Of a DNA stretch of 64,000 nt, positions 25,623 to 37,336 are shown piece by piece; the first letter of the stretch is position 1, and the number at the start of each line of letters is the position of its first letter. Where the stretch lies: assembly GCF_001895085.1 (NCBI RefSeq), contig NZ_BDFD01000002.1, forward strand, positions 124,001 through 188,000. Direction: 5' to 3'. The notes under the pieces are model-generated. The model ran no database searches, was not told where the DNA came from, and worked only from the letters and a program-made list of their open reading frames with translations. The DNA is from Mariprofundus micogutta. GTDB lineage: Bacteria > Pseudomonadota > Zetaproteobacteria > Mariprofundales > Mariprofundaceae. Both the position numbers and the translations under genes were made by a program.

Positions 25623-26603
25623 ATGAAAAAATCAGTCCCATCGCTGCTTCTCATTTTGATTGGTCTGTTTCTTACAGGCTGCAGCAATGAGCCGGAAGAA
25701 ACCGATACCGGCAAACCCGAAGTGAAAATCGGGCGGCTGATCTGCGGTGGACACCTCTCCCTGGCAGTTGTTGAAAACCTGTATCAGGATGATTTGAAAT
25801 CATTTCGTTTAAAAACCATTCAAAACCATGACTGGAACGATGTCATTAATGATATGAAAAGCGGCAAGTTAGCCGGCACATTCATTTTATCTCCTCTGGC
25901 CATGAACATGATCCGTGAAGGCCTGCCTGCAAAAATTGTTCTGATGGCAGATCGTAATGGCAATGGCTTTGTACTTGCCAATAAGTATAAAAGCATTGCT
26001 GAATTGAAAAACCAGCAAGCGATACTGGCTGTTCCCCATCTTTACTCTCAGCACCATGTGCTGCTCTATCTTGCACTCAAGCAGCACGGTGTTGATTGTA
26101 AAAAGATAAAAGTGGTTGGTATGCCACCACGTGACATGATCACCTCACTCCAGCGCGGAGAAATTGACGGGTTTGTCGTCGGTGAACCGGAAGGTAACAA
26201 ATCGATTTCGCTCGGTGTGGGCTGGATGGCTTCTATCTCACCAAAGATATGGAAAGACCATCTGGACCATGTATTCCTCGCATCCGACACCTTCATCCAC
26301 GACCACCCGGATCAGGCACAGGAGCTGATTCATGCATTGAAGAAAGGCGGCATGTATATTGAAAACAATCCGCACGAAGCGGCAGTCATGGGCGAAGATT
26401 ATACTGGCTCCAGTGCTGCAGTGTTTGAACAGGTTTTAACCGATCCACCCGACTGGATCGATTATACCGATATGATCCCAAGCGATGAGCGCGTTCGAGC
26501 CATGGCCGATGTAATGGTTGAAATGGGCCTGTGGCCGGATATCCCGGAAAACCTTTCTGATTACACCGAGCAGCGATTCATTCTGAAGGCTTCAGGGCAA
26601 TAG
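25623..26603 (+). CDS. ABC-type substrate-binding lipoprotein (NrtA/SsuA/NMT1 fold)
   Basis: The 326-residue protein has a lipoprotein signal with lipobox LTGC (Cys about residue 20) and the fold of nitrate/sulfonate/thiamin-precursor binding proteins (VKIGRLICGGHLSLAVVENLY, FRLKTIQNHDWNDVINDMKSGKLAGTFI, IDGFVVGEPEGNKSISLG). A clean GGAGG ribosome site precedes the ATG. No permease or ATPase gene is adjacent; the next gene, 47 bases on, encodes a membrane hybrid histidine kinase. It may therefore act as a sensory receptor, or serve a transporter encoded elsewhere. The ligand is unknown. Confidence 0.8.
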   Translation: MKKSVPSLLLILIGLFLTGCSNEPEETDTGKPEVKIGRLICGGHLSLAVVENLYQDDLKSFRLKTIQNHDWNDVINDMKSGKLAGTFILSPLAMNMIREGLPAKIVLMADRNGNGFVLANKYKSIAELKNQQAILAVPHLYSQHHVLLYLALKQHGVDCKKIKVVGMPPRDMITSLQRGEIDGFVVGEPEGNKSISLGVGWMASISPKIWKDHLDHVFLASDTFIHDHPDQAQELIHALKKGGMYIENNPHEAAVMGEDYTGSSAAVFEQVLTDPPDWIDYTDMIPSDERVRAMADVMVEMGLWPDIPENLSDYTEQRFILKASGQ

Positions 26604-26650
26604 CTGGATGGGCATGCGTAAAACCTTTTTCTGCGACGAAGTGAGCTGAC

Positions 26651-29236
26651 TTGTTTTCTGCCAAAAAATTACCGCTAAAGGCAGCCTGGTACGGCCTTAT
26701 TTTCCTGGCCTCCCTGCTGCCTGCCCTGGCGCTTTCGCCATGGTTATCCCAGCAGGCCCATAGCCTGCTGCTTGATCGTGCGATGTTGGAAGAGGAGTTG
26801 TTCCACAAAGAGATGGAAATACACCTTCGTCTTGAAACGGAACGTCTTGTCTCCGTACTGCTCAATAAGTCCGATCCAATCTCCTACTTCATGCGTGATG
26901 GCGACAAGCTTGATCTCACCCGGAAACTGATTCAAAAAATCATCCGGCGTGAATCGATGATAAATACAACCACACTCTATGACCGGCATGCCAACATCAT
27001 CATTTCCAGCCATCGGGGTAAACACACTCCGGCACATATTGACAAGGACTCGCCTGCGTTTGCCATTCCAATGTTTAACCGGACTTATATCGGTTCACCT
27101 GGACTTTTATCAGACAACCATTATGAGTTCATGATTGCTGTGCCGATTGTCACCGGCAGCGATGTTAGCGGGGTAATGATCAGCACCATCAATATTAATG
27201 ACTTCTGGCATCACATTCGTTCCAAAGTAGCTGATCATAATTCCATGGTTTACCTTGTTGATGGCCGCGGCTCCCTGCTCACACATCTATCTGAAACCCG
27301 GCATCAGCAAGGTGACCTGCTCTCAGATAAAGCAATAGTGCGCTCTCTTCTGGCAGGCAAAGACTGGCATAAACCTGAGGTTTACGAGGGATTTGAAGGT
27401 AATAATGTGTTTGGCATTGCAACCCTGGTGCGGGGACTGCATTGGGGGCTTATTTCCGAGATTCCATCCAGCACCATCATCTCACCAATCATATCTTCAC
27501 TCACAGCACTAACCCTTATCGTTGTACTATTGCACGTAATATTTGGCCTGATCAGCCTGCTGTTTACCAAACGTTTGCTCAGTCCGATCTCAGATCTGGC
27601 CCAAGTAGTTAAACGCGCCACGCAGGGGGACTACAGACACGAAGTCCATACTTCCGCTTATCGTGAAATTGATGACCTGAGTACTTCGTTTAATACCATG
27701 ATTCACGAGATTGAGAATCGGGAAAATTCGCTCAGGAAGCTCTCCCAGGCCATTGAACAGGCTGGTGAATCCATCATCATTACCAACCGCGATGGCATTA
27801 TCGAATATGTAAATCCGGCTTTCTCACATATGACTGGATTCAGTCGTGATGAAATCATAGGCAAATCGCCCGGCATCCTGAGTAGTGGCAGACAGAACAA
27901 AGCATTCTATACGCAGATGTGGGAATCCATTCTCTCAGGGGAAAGCTGGGAAGGTATGCTCACAGATCGCAAAAAAGATGGCTCTCTCTATCCAGTCATG
28001 ATGAATATTGCAGCCATTTATGCTGGTGATGAAATCACCCACTTTGTCGCTATTCAACAGGATATGAGTGAACAGAATCAACTGGAAGAGCAGTTGCGCC
28101 AATCCCAGAAAATGGAGTCACTCGGCACTCTCGTTGGCGGCATAGCCCATGATTTCAATAATATCCTCGGGGCTATGACCGGGAATATGTACCTGATCAA
28201 AAAACGGGCTGCTGATAATGAGATGATTACTGATAAAGTGGAGAAGCTGGAGTCACTGGCCTTCTCAGCGGCCAATATGATTTCACAGCTGCTCGCATTT
28301 TCCCGCCAGGCATCTGTACAGATGGATACCATTTCACTGACCTCTTTCATCAGGGACTCACTAAGCCTTTCAAGCTCAAGCATCTCCGAAAACATTTCAC
28401 TCACAACCCGGATTACGGAAGAACCTCTGGCTATTCTCGGTGATGCAACGCAGTTACAACAGATTCTGATGAATCTACTGAACAATGCCCGTGATGCGGT
28501 TGAAAATACTGAAAACCCTGCAATTACTGTGTCCGTGCAACCATTCCATGCAACACAACAGTTTCTGCAGCAGCATCATGAACTCAGCGCCGAGACGTAT
28601 GCCCGAATCAGCATTAGCGATAACGGCATGGGAATCTCGGAAGATAATCTGAATAATATTTTTGAACCCTTTTTCACGACCAAAGATATTGGCAAAGGTA
28701 GTGGGCTTGGCCTGTCGATGGTGTTCGGTGCCATGCATACTCATGGCGGCACGATCGAAGTGGAAAGCACACCGGGCACCGGCACCACCTTTCATCTCTA
28801 TTTTCCGGCCCGGGATATGACAGAAATCACCACTGAACATGAACAGGCAATAGAAACAGCCGGACATGGTGAGTTACTGCTTCTGGCTGATGATGAAGCG
28901 CAGGTCCTGGAAACCAACAAAGAGGTTCTTGAAACCCTGGGTTACAAGGTTCTTACTGCCAGTAATGGCAGAGATGCCATCCACCTGTTTAAACAGCATA
29001 AGCATGAGATTCAACTCGTTCTTACGGATGTCGTGATGCCCGGCATGGGCGGCGTAGCCATGGCGGAAGAAATTCTCCAGATCAAGGCAAACACACCCAT
29101 TATATATACAACCGGTTACGATAAAGAGCAGGTATTACCCGATCAGGTTATGGAAAATGCTCTGATTCTGACCAAACCGCTGGATGTGCCGGAACTCAGT
29201 CAGCAGGTCAGCAGACTGTTATCACAAGATGATTAA
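26651..29236 (+). CDS. Hybrid sensor histidine kinase (Cache-HAMP-PAS-HisKA-HATPase-REC)
   Basis: The 861-residue protein has a first membrane helix (residues about 12-31), an extracytoplasmic Cache-like domain, a second helix near 285-310, HAMP, PAS ([32 protein letters not shown]), the H-box [11 protein letters not shown] (His about 499), N-box [13 protein letters not shown]-boxes ISDNGMGIS and [13 protein letters not shown], and a C-terminal receiver with phosphoacceptor in [13 protein letters not shown]. The start is TTG at 26651 with GTGAG upstream; no in-frame ATG occurs before the first helix. Adjacent to an orphan binding lipoprotein, which may present the signal. No DNA-binding output is nearby. 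Confidence 0.85.
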   Translation: MFSAKKLPLKAAWYGLIFLASLLPALALSPWLSQQAHSLLLDRAMLEEELFHKEMEIHLRLETERLVSVLLNKSDPISYFMRDGDKLDLTRKLIQKIIRRESMINTTTLYDRHANIIISSHRGKHTPAHIDKDSPAFAIPMFNRTYIGSPGLLSDNHYEFMIAVPIVTGSDVSGVMISTININDFWHHIRSKVADHNSMVYLVDGRGSLLTHLSETRHQQGDLLSDKAIVRSLLAGKDWHKPEVYEGFEGNNVFGIATLVRGLHWGLISEIPSSTIISPIISSLTALTLIVVLLHVIFGLISLLFTKRLLSPISDLAQVVKRATQGDYRHEVHTSAYREIDDLSTSFNTMIHEIENRENSLRKLSQAIEQAGESIIITNRDGIIEYVNPAFSHMTGFSRDEIIGKSPGILSSGRQNKAFYTQMWESILSGESWEGMLTDRKKDGSLYPVMMNIAAIYAGDEITHFVAIQQDMSEQNQLEEQLRQSQKMESLGTLVGGIAHDFNNILGAMTGNMYLIKKRAADNEMITDKVEKLESLAFSAANMISQLLAFSRQASVQMDTISLTSFIRDSLSLSSSSISENISLTTRITEEPLAILGDATQLQQILMNLLNNARDAVENTENPAITVSVQPFHATQQFLQQHHELSAETYARISISDNGMGISEDNLNNIFEPFFTTKDIGKGSGLGLSMVFGAMHTHGGTIEVESTPGTGTTFHLYFPARDMTEITTEHEQAIETAGHGELLLLADDEAQVLETNKEVLETLGYKVLTASNGRDAIHLFKQHKHEIQLVLTDVVMPGMGGVAMAEEILQIKANTPIIYTTGYDKEQVLPDQVMENALILTKPLDVPELSQQVSRLLSQDD

Positions 29237-29313
29237 AAAAACATCACTCCATGCACCCCGTTTGACTTTACTACTGCCACAGAGTTGATCAGGCTTTTCT
29301 GCAACGGATAATC

Positions 29314-29955
29314 ATGAAATCACTGGCACGTATCATTACCTTTACCCTGTTGACTGCACTGGCCTGGCTAGCCTGGCAGGCACCTGCCAGTGCGCCTGAT
29401 CCCCGCATGATCCGCGCAGCCATTCCTGACAGACCCGTTGGCTCACAAGGTTCGGAAATTAAGACAGACCTGTGGCGTGTTGTAACGCGCAGAGTTGTAT
29501 CCAAAGCCGCCGTCTATTCGCTTAGCCGCCGCCTGCAAGGCATGAAGCTGGAGCCAATCAGCATTGAAAAAGAGGAAGATGTTACCATGCACGCCTTTGA
29601 CGATGCCATCCTGTTCAAAACCAGAGCACAGGCATGGGAAGCCAGCCGCATCTGGAAGTCACACGATATTGAGTCTACTGTCATCAAAGCAGATGAAGCG
29701 GGTGTATTTCTGGTCGGCCTTGGCCGTTTCTTTCAAGCTAAATATGCTGAAGCGATGCAGCAAAGGCTTGAGCATACGGGGCGAAAATACCGTTATCAGA
29801 AACGTATCGTACCAATCCCAAGCTGGCGCTTCACTTTTGCACCGGGCAGCAAAGAAAAGGCTGATATTTTATGGGAAAAACTGCACGCCACAGGCGTCAT
29901 TATGCCGGTGCTGATGCCGGAACCCCAGTTTCAAAAGTTATACGGTAGTAACTGA
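29314..29955 (+). CDS. Exported SPOR-like hypothetical protein
   Basis: The 213-residue protein has an N-terminal membrane or signal segment (MKSLARIITFTLLTALAWLAWQAPASA) and a mature part with two weak repeats that resemble SPOR-type folds (LFKTRAQAWEASRIWKSHDIESTVIKADEAGVFLVGLGRFF and KYAEAMQQRLEHTGRKYRYQKR), i.e. alternating strands and helices with alignable residues. No catalytic residues are seen. It stands alone after the sensor kinase and converges with carA. The SPOR comparison is tentative. Confidence 0.55.
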   Translation: MKSLARIITFTLLTALAWLAWQAPASAPDPRMIRAAIPDRPVGSQGSEIKTDLWRVVTRRVVSKAAVYSLSRRLQGMKLEPISIEKEEDVTMHAFDDAILFKTRAQAWEASRIWKSHDIESTVIKADEAGVFLVGLGRFFQAKYAEAMQQRLEHTGRKYRYQKRIVPIPSWRFTFAPGSKEKADILWEKLHATGVIMPVLMPEPQFQKLYGSN

Positions 29956-29972
29956 AGCATGCATGGCTTCAG
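29952..29972. terminator. Hairpin at the convergent end of the SPOR-like gene and carA
   Basis: CTGAAGC (29952-29958) pairs perfectly with GCTTCAG (29966-29972) around ATGCATG, with the stop codon of the upstream gene inside the left arm. No T-run follows, so termination is uncertain; it lies between two convergent genes. Confidence 0.35.
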
Positions 29973-29981
29973 TCTCGATAG

Positions 29982-31097
29982 TCAGCTCTTGATGATCTCG
30001 GCAAATCGATCAAACAGATAGTCTGCATCCTGTGGGCCCGGACTGGCTTCCGGATGATACTGAACAGAAAAGATCGCTTTTTCCTTCACGCATAAACCTT
30101 CAACTGTCTCGTCAAACAGGGATCGATGTGTAATCTCAACATTTTCAGGAATGTTATCATCGGCAACGGCAAAGCCGTGGTTCTGACTGGTGATTTCAAT
30201 CTTGCCTGTGGTCAGATCTTTCACCGGATGGTTCCCACCGCGATGACCGAATTTCAGTTTAAAGGTGGACAAACCCAGTGCCTGTGAAAGCAGCTGATGC
30301 CCCATGCAAATACCGAAGATCGGCACGTTGGAATCGAGCAGTTCACGAATGGTCTCCACGGCATAAGCAACAGCAGCCGGATCACCCGGTCCATTGGACA
30401 GGAAGATACCATCGGGATTCAAAGCCAGCACGGCAGTGGCCGGTGTTTGTGCAGGAACAACCGTCACATTCAAACCACGATCAGCAAGTTTACGGAAGAT
30501 GTTGCGTTTACAGCCGAAATCGAAGGCAACGACATGTTTGTCGGATGCAGGTGAGTTGAAAGATGCGGCATCAAGATTATATGTGCCCTGCTGCCATTCA
30601 CCTTTCTGCTTGCAGCTTACCTGACCAACCAGATCGCGCCCTTCCAGGCCATCCCAGGCTTTCGCCATGGCCACAGCATCTGCTTCGCTCATACCATCGG
30701 ATGCAATGACACCATTCTGAGCGCCATGATCACGCAGATGACGAACCAGCGCGCGTGTATCAATATCTGCGATACCAACCACACTGTTATCGCTCAACCA
30801 CGCTGCCAGATCTTTTTCAGCGCGATAATTCGATGTGATGCGGGCTGGAGCGCGCACAATACAACCGCGCACTGAAATCGCATCAGATTCCATATCGGTC
30901 TCATTGACGCCAACATTGCCAATATGCGGATAAGTGAAAGTGATAATCTGATCTGTATAGGATGGATCAGTAAGAATTTCCTGATAACCGGTCAGCGAAG
31001 TATTAAAGCAAACTTCACCGACGGTATTGCCGATGGCGCCCAATGCCTCGCCTCTGAAAATACGGCCATCCGCCAGTGCCAAAATCGCTTTCGCCAT
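29982..31097 (-). CDS. carA: Carbamoyl-phosphate synthase small subunit
   Basis: The 371-residue glutaminase subunit has the CarA N-terminal domain ([40 protein letters not shown]) and a class I amidotransferase domain with nucleophile Cys in [15 protein letters not shown], and the His/Glu pair in [11 protein letters not shown]. It supplies ammonia from glutamine to CarB for carbamoyl phosphate, used in pyrimidine and arginine synthesis. carB is not within the window on either side, so the two subunits are unlinked here or carB is elsewhere. Confidence 0.97.
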   Translation of the reverse strand: MAKAILALADGRIFRGEALGAIGNTVGEVCFNTSLTGYQEILTDPSYTDQIITFTYPHIGNVGVNETDMESDAISVRGCIVRAPARITSNYRAEKDLAAWLSDNSVVGIADIDTRALVRHLRDHGAQNGVIASDGMSEADAVAMAKAWDGLEGRDLVGQVSCKQKGEWQQGTYNLDAASFNSPASDKHVVAFDFGCKRNIFRKLADRGLNVTVVPAQTPATAVLALNPDGIFLSNGPGDPAAVAYAVETIRELLDSNVPIFGICMGHQLLSQALGLSTFKLKFGHRGGNHPVKDLTTGKIEITSQNHGFAVADDNIPENVEITHRSLFDETVEGLCVKEKAIFSVQYHPEASPGPQDADYLFDRFAEIIKS

Positions 31098-31168
31098 ACT
31101 ACGACCACCTCACAGTTATAACGCGCCGCAGGGTACGTAATTGCTTGTACAAAGTCGAGGCTGTTTCA

Positions 31169-34100
31169 TCACGCCAGTGGCTTGAATAGTCCATCAATAT
31201 CCTCTGCGGTCCATAACGGTGCTCTCGTAGCACCGCTATTTTGAATACCATTGGCCAGATCCCGTTTGCGATCCTGAAGTTCAAGTATCTTCTCTTCAAC
31301 CGTACCTTCCGTGATCAGCTTATACACAAACACAGCCTTATCCTGCCCGATACGATGCGCACGGTCTGTCGCCTGTGCTTCAGCAGCCGGATTCCACCAT
31401 GGATCAAAATGAATGACGGTATCGGCAGCTGTCAGATTCAATCCTACACCGCCGGCTTTCAGGCTGATGAGAAATAGCGGCACTTCTTCATTCTGGAAGC
31501 GCTCTATCGGTGTTTCACGATCCTTGGTTTGACCCGTCAGCTTCACATAATCGATATTTCGTTGCTGCATCTCAGCCTCGATCAGCGCCAGCATGGAGGT
31601 AAACTGAGAGAACAGCAGAACACGACGCCCCTCCTCAATCATTTCCGGCAACATATCGAGCAGCATCTCCAGCTTGGCTGATGCCGGTGGCTCCCCTTGC
31701 AAGCCATTCACCAATCTTGGATCACAACAGACCTGACGCATCTTCAACAGCGCATCAAGCACAACGATCTGGCTCTGTGCCAGCCCCATTGAGGTCACAG
31801 CATCGCGCACCCGTTTCTGCATGGCAAGACGAACACTTTCATACAATTCCCGCTGCTTATCCTCAAGCTCAGTACTACGGATAATCTCTGTCTTGGCTGG
31901 CAATTCGAGTGCCACCTGTTCTTTGGAGCGCCTGAGCAGGAATGGCCTGATGCGTGTATTGAGTGTCTCCTGACGTGCCACATCCGCTTCAATCTCAATG
32001 GGTTTGCGGAACATGCGAGTGAAGCCGCGTTGATCAAACAGATAACCCGGCATAAGAAAATCAAACTGAGCCCACAATTCTCCCAGATGATTTTCCATCG
32101 GTGTACCGGTCATACAAAGCTTGTGCTCAGCCTGCAGTTTCCTCACCAGTTGCGAAGCTTTGGCGCGCGGATTCTTGATATACTGCGCTTCATCGAGAAT
32201 CAACATATACCACGGCTGTTCAACCAAAACCTCGAAATCGCGTGCCAGCAATGGATAGGTGGTCAATACCAGATCAAAATCTGCCAGCTTCTTGAAATGC
32301 TGAGCACGTGTCGGACCGTGTACCACCAGCACTTTCAGATCCGGTGTAAACTTTTCAGCCTCGCGACGCCAGTTATGCATCAGACTTGTCGGTGCAATCA
32401 CCAGAGCCGGATGAACCAGCCTGCCCTGCTCTTTCTCAGTCAGAACATGGGCCAGCGCCTGCACCGTTTTACCGAGTCCCATGTCATCAGCCAGGATACC
32501 TGCAAGTTTCATCTGCAACAGAAACTGCATCCAACTCAAACCTTCACGCTGATAATCGCGCAGTTCAGCCTTCAGTCCTTTTGGAGGCTCGGATTCCGGC
32601 ACTGAAGTGATGTCGGCCAGAGCGCGCATATGTTGCAACCAGGCGCTACTGCTGATCTGAACATGTGTATCAGACTGGCTGATGCTCTCTTCCAGCGCCA
32701 GCATCTGCGGAGCACTGAGCACAGGGGTTTCCGCAGCACCACCGGCAAATACATCAAGCATAAAATGCAGAATACTGGCAATCATTTCGCCCGGCGCTGA
32801 AAGCAAACGTCCATCCGCCAGCGGTAGAGGAATATTCTGCTTCTCCTTGATAGCCGCCAGTGACTCTTTCTTGAGCAGATCAGGATGAGAGCCAACCCAA
32901 CCGGCAAGTGCTGCAATGAGGTCCACCTCTTCCCCGTCTTCCAGAGTCACCATGAAACTGGCCTGCCCCATCAAGCCAGAACCTCCGGACGAAGGACTTT
33001 CATCCAGATCCAATTGCCAGGCTGCCGCCTGTGCCACTTTGAAAGAGAAGTTATCGTTTATATCGACAATAAAACCGGCCTCTTTTAACAGCGGCACCTC
33101 ATACAATACCCAGTCCGGCCAATAGCTTTCATCTTCAAGGGTAAACATCTGTTGCTCGAAATCGAACAGTTCAGCCAGTTTATCTTCCAGCATCGGATAG
33201 AGACCGGCACGCCCCAGTGCTTCAATAGCTGCTGATTCAGTGACATGGTCACGTTTATAATCAATTACCTTGTCACCACGAATCACCCGCGTTGATGTGG
33301 CATCCGGCCTGTACGGCACCTGTCTGCCATCATAATCGAACCATAACTCGACCAGATGACACTGATCAGGTGTACGATAACCCCATCGATGTGACAGTTT
33401 CTTGGAACTCAGCTTGATCAGTACGATCGGTTTCACATCACGATAATCATGTTTCAGCCGCACTGGCCCCGGCACATCATCAGGAAGCTGTTTATTGACA
33501 GCTTCTACTACCGCATCGGAGCAATCCAGTTCAACAGCAGGAATATTGAGCAGGATTTCCGCAACATCGGATGGCTGACCCGTCTCAACCACGCCAGCCA
33601 TCGCCTGAGCGGTATCGATATACCATGGTGGCGACGTGGGTACGATTTTCTCATCCTGCTGCATGAGCAGGCTTAAATGCTGATCACCGCGACTGTTCAA
33701 CTGCCACTGCCAGTTGCCGCTGCGTTTATCACTGCGCTTAAGCGGTGGATTATCCTTGCTTTGCCAGTGGCAGCGGCCGCTGGCTACGATGCGTTTGAGA
33801 ACACTTAAACCTTCCGGCCCCTTGATGCGATAGCCGTGCAGTGAGGAAAGGGAACGATCAGTCGCCACATCCCTGAGGATTTTTTCGTCGGCAGACAGAA
33901 CATATTGTGGCACCGGATAATTGAGGATATTGGAAGGATCATAGGAAACAGCCTTACCATAACCGCCTGATTTCAGGATGCGGGCAGAGAGCAAATTCAG
34001 GCGCACATCCTGGTCGCCATCTGGCTCAAGCATAAACAGTAAACGTTGTTTCACACTGTCCGGGTATTCATTAACCGGGGTAGAGCCATCTTTGACATTT

Positions 34101-34465
34101 TCCAGCGCGCCCAGCCATTGACCAAATGCAAACATGCCCGCAGCCGGGGCAACTGCTGCTGCTTCCTCTTCATCTTCATCCTGCTCTTCCATCCAGGCAT
34201 AAAGCGTGGCCGCAACATGTTTGCAATCCGAGGCCATCGGGCAGGTGCAGGAACCGGAAGCATACTCTTCCGCTTCGAATTTAACCTCCACCTGCAGTGG
34301 AACCCGATCTTCACCGCGAACACTGGCAGACAACAAACCCTGAGATTGATCAAAATCGAGATCATTGACTCTACCCTGCTCAAACAGTTCATGTCCTTTA
34401 TCCGCCACAGGCCCATCAAGCCATGCTTCAATCTGGCTATCGCTTAACTCGGGTATTTCAGTCAT
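31169..34465 (-). CDS. SWIM-finger Snf2/Rad54-family helicase (HepA-like)
   Basis: The 1098-residue protein begins with a SWIM zinc finger ([22 protein letters not shown], about residues 70-92) and ends with an Snf2 ATPase: Walker [20 protein letters not shown] box [34 protein letters not shown], and the C-terminal [23 protein letters not shown]. The middle 500 residues are family-specific. These ATP-dependent translocases act on protein-DNA complexes, possibly RNA polymerase recycling or repair. It overlaps uvrB by 8 bases. An in-frame TTG precedes the ATG by one codon. Confidence 0.88.
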   Translation of the reverse strand: MTEIPELSDSQIEAWLDGPVADKGHELFEQGRVNDLDFDQSQGLLSASVRGEDRVPLQVEVKFEAEEYASGSCTCPMASDCKHVAATLYAWMEEQDEDEEEAAAVAPAAGMFAFGQWLGALENVKDGSTPVNEYPDSVKQRLLFMLEPDGDQDVRLNLLSARILKSGGYGKAVSYDPSNILNYPVPQYVLSADEKILRDVATDRSLSSLHGYRIKGPEGLSVLKRIVASGRCHWQSKDNPPLKRSDKRSGNWQWQLNSRGDQHLSLLMQQDEKIVPTSPPWYIDTAQAMAGVVETGQPSDVAEILLNIPAVELDCSDAVVEAVNKQLPDDVPGPVRLKHDYRDVKPIVLIKLSSKKLSHRWGYRTPDQCHLVELWFDYDGRQVPYRPDATSTRVIRGDKVIDYKRDHVTESAAIEALGRAGLYPMLEDKLAELFDFEQQMFTLEDESYWPDWVLYEVPLLKEAGFIVDINDNFSFKVAQAAAWQLDLDESPSSGGSGLMGQASFMVTLEDGEEVDLIAALAGWVGSHPDLLKKESLAAIKEKQNIPLPLADGRLLSAPGEMIASILHFMLDVFAGGAAETPVLSAPQMLALEESISQSDTHVQISSSAWLQHMRALADITSVPESEPPKGLKAELRDYQREGLSWMQFLLQMKLAGILADDMGLGKTVQALAHVLTEKEQGRLVHPALVIAPTSLMHNWRREAEKFTPDLKVLVVHGPTRAQHFKKLADFDLVLTTYPLLARDFEVLVEQPWYMLILDEAQYIKNPRAKASQLVRKLQAEHKLCMTGTPMENHLGELWAQFDFLMPGYLFDQRGFTRMFRKPIEIEADVARQETLNTRIRPFLLRRSKEQVALELPAKTEIIRSTELEDKQRELYESVRLAMQKRVRDAVTSMGLAQSQIVVLDALLKMRQVCCDPRLVNGLQGEPPASAKLEMLLDMLPEMIEEGRRVLLFSQFTSMLALIEAEMQQRNIDYVKLTGQTKDRETPIERFQNEEVPLFLISLKAGGVGLNLTAADTVIHFDPWWNPAAEAQATDRAHRIGQDKAVFVYKLITEGTVEEKILELQDRKRDLANGIQNSGATRAPLWTAEDIDGLFKPLA

Positions 34466-36440
34466 CAATCGACTGCTCCTTTAATTTCAATATTTCATCA
34501 CGATGTTGCGCAGCATCTTCAAAACGCAGATCGGCCGCTGCTTCCACCATCAAGCGTTCAAGCTCGGACAGCCTGCGTGCTCGCTCAGCCCAACTAACCG
34601 GCTCAGGCTCTGCAACCTCAGGAATATGTCCGTAATCCATCTCATAGACCGAACCAAGAATATCCTTGATTTCGGACTTCACAGTTTCCGGCGTAATACC
34701 GTGCTCGGCATTATACGCCAATTGTTTAACACGTCTGCGTTCAGTCTCACCCATGGCAAGCTGCATCGACCTGGTCATCTTATCGGCATACAGAATGACA
34801 TAACCCTCAGCATTGCGTGCTGCCCGGCCTATGGTCTGGGTGAGTGAACGCTCTGAACGTAAAAAGCCCTCTTTATCTGCATCAAAAATAGCCACCAGTG
34901 CAACTTCCGGCAGATCAAGACCCTCTCGCAGCAGATTAATGCCAATGAGTACATCAAACACCCCGAGTCGCAGATCACGCAGAATCTCCATGCGCTCAAC
35001 CGTATCGATATCCGAATGCAGATAACGCACCTTCATATCGAGATTGTTCAGGTATTCGCTCAAATCTTCTGCCATACGTTTGGTCAGGCAGGTCGCCAGC
35101 ACTCTGAAGCCGCGCCCGATAACCGCATTGGCTTCCGAAACAAAATCATCCACCTGCGTGGTTGCAGGACGCACCTCAACCAGCGGATCTACCAGACCTG
35201 TCGGGCGAATAATCTGTTCAACAAACAACCCTTCGCATTTCTCCATCTCATAACTGCCCGGTGTCGCCGAAACATAAATCGCCTGCGGCACTACCGCTTC
35301 AAACTCGTGGAATTGCAGTGGCCTGTTATCCAGCGCCGATGGCAGGCGAAACCCGAAATCAACCAGCGTCTGTTTGCGTGAGCGGTCACCTTTGAACATG
35401 CCCCCGATCTGGGGAACCGTGACATGCGACTCGTCCATCATCACCAGCGCGTTATTGGGCAGGTAATCCAGCAGCGTCGGTGGTGCTTCTCCCGCTTCTC
35501 TGCCGGTAAGATGCCGGGAATAGTTCTCCACACCAGTGCAGTATCCTACTTCCTGAATCATTTCCAGATCATAGATCGTACGTTGTTCCAGTCTTTGCGC
35601 TTCCACCAGTTTATTCTGCACATGCAGCTCGGCCAGTCTCTCTGCCAATTCAGCCTTGATTGTATCCATGGCGGACACCATTGAATCACGTGACATCACA
35701 AAATGGCTTTTCGGGAACACCGTATACTTATGCAGACTTTCAATGGACTTTCCGGTTAAGGGATCAAAGCGGGAAATCGCATCAATTTCATCGCCAAAAA
35801 ACTCTATACGAATGGCAAAATCTTCAGCATGGGCCGGATACACTTCCAGCACATCACCGCGCAGACGGAATGTGCCGCGATGAAAGTCCATCTCATTGCG
35901 TTGATATTGCAGCTCAACGAGTTTATTTACCGCAGCGCGCTGATCCACCTCCCTGCCCACTTCGAAATAGAGCAGCATACCTGCATAGGCTTCAGGACTT
36001 CCAAGGCCGTAAATACATGAAACAGAGGCAACAATGATGACATCTTCGCGCTCCAGCATGGCACGTGTTGCCGAATGCCGCATACGGTCGATATGCTCAT
36101 TGATCGATGAATCCTTCTCGATAAATGTATCACTCGAAGGTACATAGGCTTCAGGCTGATAATAGTCGTAATACGATACGAAATATTCCACTGCATTGTC
36201 TGGAAAAAACTGCTTGAACTCACCGTACAACTGCGCTGCCAGTGTTTTATTCGGTGCCATTATCAGTGTGGGTTTCTGGGTGCGTTGAATCACACAGGCC
36301 ATGGAATACGTCTTACCTGAACCGGTAACACCCAACAGCGTCTGATGACGCATTCCCTGCTGCACACCCTGTACCAATTCAGTAATTGCCTGCGGCTGAT
36401 CACCACGTGGTTCGAAGTCTCCGCTAAGTTCAAAACGCAT
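34458..36440 (-). CDS. uvrB: Excinuclease ABC subunit B
   Basis: The 660-residue protein has Walker [15 protein letters not shown], the beta-hairpin region [36 protein letters not shown], helicase motif [13 protein letters not shown], and the C-terminal UVR motif [23 protein letters not shown]. It loads onto damage with UvrA and recruits UvrC for nucleotide excision repair. Normal length. Co-oriented and overlapping with the Snf2-family gene downstream, giving a repair/remodelling pair. Confidence 0.97.
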   Translation of the reverse strand: MRFELSGDFEPRGDQPQAITELVQGVQQGMRHQTLLGVTGSGKTYSMACVIQRTQKPTLIMAPNKTLAAQLYGEFKQFFPDNAVEYFVSYYDYYQPEAYVPSSDTFIEKDSSINEHIDRMRHSATRAMLEREDVIIVASVSCIYGLGSPEAYAGMLLYFEVGREVDQRAAVNKLVELQYQRNEMDFHRGTFRLRGDVLEVYPAHAEDFAIRIEFFGDEIDAISRFDPLTGKSIESLHKYTVFPKSHFVMSRDSMVSAMDTIKAELAERLAELHVQNKLVEAQRLEQRTIYDLEMIQEVGYCTGVENYSRHLTGREAGEAPPTLLDYLPNNALVMMDESHVTVPQIGGMFKGDRSRKQTLVDFGFRLPSALDNRPLQFHEFEAVVPQAIYVSATPGSYEMEKCEGLFVEQIIRPTGLVDPLVEVRPATTQVDDFVSEANAVIGRGFRVLATCLTKRMAEDLSEYLNNLDMKVRYLHSDIDTVERMEILRDLRLGVFDVLIGINLLREGLDLPEVALVAIFDADKEGFLRSERSLTQTIGRAARNAEGYVILYADKMTRSMQLAMGETERRRVKQLAYNAEHGITPETVKSEIKDILGSVYEMDYGHIPEVAEPEPVSWAERARRLSELERLMVEAAADLRFEDAAQHRDEILKLKEQSIDD

Positions 36441-36493
36441 CAGGCAATTGTAACCCCGAAGATAGAGGATGCCAGTGTCAGTTTTACATCATC

Positions 36494-36525
36494 AAAAAAA
36501 GAGGCCTTGCAATGCAGAGCCTCTC
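36494..36525 (-). terminator. Intrinsic terminator after the small secreted protein
   Basis: On the minus strand AGAGGC (36524-36519) pairs with GCCTCT (36505-36500) around a 13-base loop, followed by seven T. It separates the small exported gene from uvrB. Confidence 0.75.
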
Positions 36526-36532
36526 ACAAATT

Positions 36533-36811
36533 TTAATAAAATGGCCACCATCTGGGCTGGTTATTATCTACCGGGGGATGGTTCCTGTTTTCAGGACGAC
36601 GCACATCTCTGGTATCTACTCCATTACGCTCATAGGCACCCCTGTCACCCTTGTATTCACTGCGGGCATCACTACGATCATCACTGCTTTTGTCATCTTT
36701 ACTGCGACTGTCGCTGCTCTTGCTGTCATTACTCTTTGAATCAGCCATGGCCGGTGCCGCATTCAACGACAGTGCAAAAAACATAGCCAAGGCTATTGAA
36801 AATAGTTTCAT
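36533..36811 (-). CDS. Small exported low-complexity Ser/Asp/Lys protein
   Basis: The 92-residue protein has a clear signal peptide (MKLFSIALAMFFALSLNAAPAMA, cut after AMA) and a mature part dominated by Ser, Asp, Lys and Arg (DSKSNDSKSSDSRSKDD) then a Tyr/Arg/Asn/Pro-rich tail ending RWWPFY. The ATG at 36811 has a strong GGAGGAGATACA ribosome site; an upstream in-frame start is unlikely. A disordered, highly charged periplasmic or surface peptide is implied. No family is recognised. Confidence 0.65.
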   Translation of the reverse strand: MKLFSIALAMFFALSLNAAPAMADSKSNDSKSSDSRSKDDKSSDDRSDARSEYKGDRGAYERNGVDTRDVRRPENRNHPPVDNNQPRWWPFY

Positions 36812-37336
36812 TGTATCTCCTCCTTCGTGTTCAATTAAAAACAGCAGCCATCGTGGCAATTCCATCTTTGATAGCCGTGATACTCATCATATATTTGAAT
36901 ACGGCAACACCTCAAATCCCACCGCTGGTGCAATGGTTACGCCTTCACGTAACGCAGGAACTGGCTCCGTAGCCCGAAATCTCCGGCAAGTTCAAAACAG
37001 ATCGCGAAACCATAATTCCGACTGAACGAGATACCAGCTTCCAGTTCGCTGGTCGAACATCAGGCAGGCAGAACCTCTTTCGCAAAAAATGCAATCTTCG
37101 TCTACACTACCCTTGGGATGGCGGGATGACTGAAGGTATATTGATTTCCCGAATTAAATATACCGATCCTTAACAAGGGTGGACCAATATACCACTTGAG
37201 AAGACCATTAAATTCAGCCTGTTACGAAAGTCTGAATTAACATCCGTCCGGAATTGCCGCGAAATGGAGGGGAATCATGCAAATAACCCGACAAAAAGAT
37301 ACGTGCGTATATTAATAAGTTATGTGAGGAAAAAAC
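36812..37336. other. 525-bp intergenic region left of the cassette array
   Basis: No convincing gene is present. On the minus strand a stretch near 36935-37060 reads as protein-like pieces in two frames (…NYGFAICFELAGDFGLRSQFLR… and MFDQRTGSWYLVQSE), possibly a decayed coding remnant. An inverted repeat GGTATATT / AATATACC lies at about 37135-37164, with a third copy at 37190-37199. GTTATGT (37319-37325) could be a degenerate R' site bordering the first cassette. No integrase gene is here. Confidence 0.35.

Noticed and set aside
36930-37065. Protein-like stretch on the minus strand left of the cassette array
   Set aside because: Broken into two frames with no ribosome site; cannot be tied to a known family, so treated as a possible remnant only.
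37281-37325. Possible fourth attC (AAATAAC ... GTTATGT) in front of cassette 1
   Set aside because: Only 45 bp, shorter than known attC sites, and the R' box does not match GTTRRRY.
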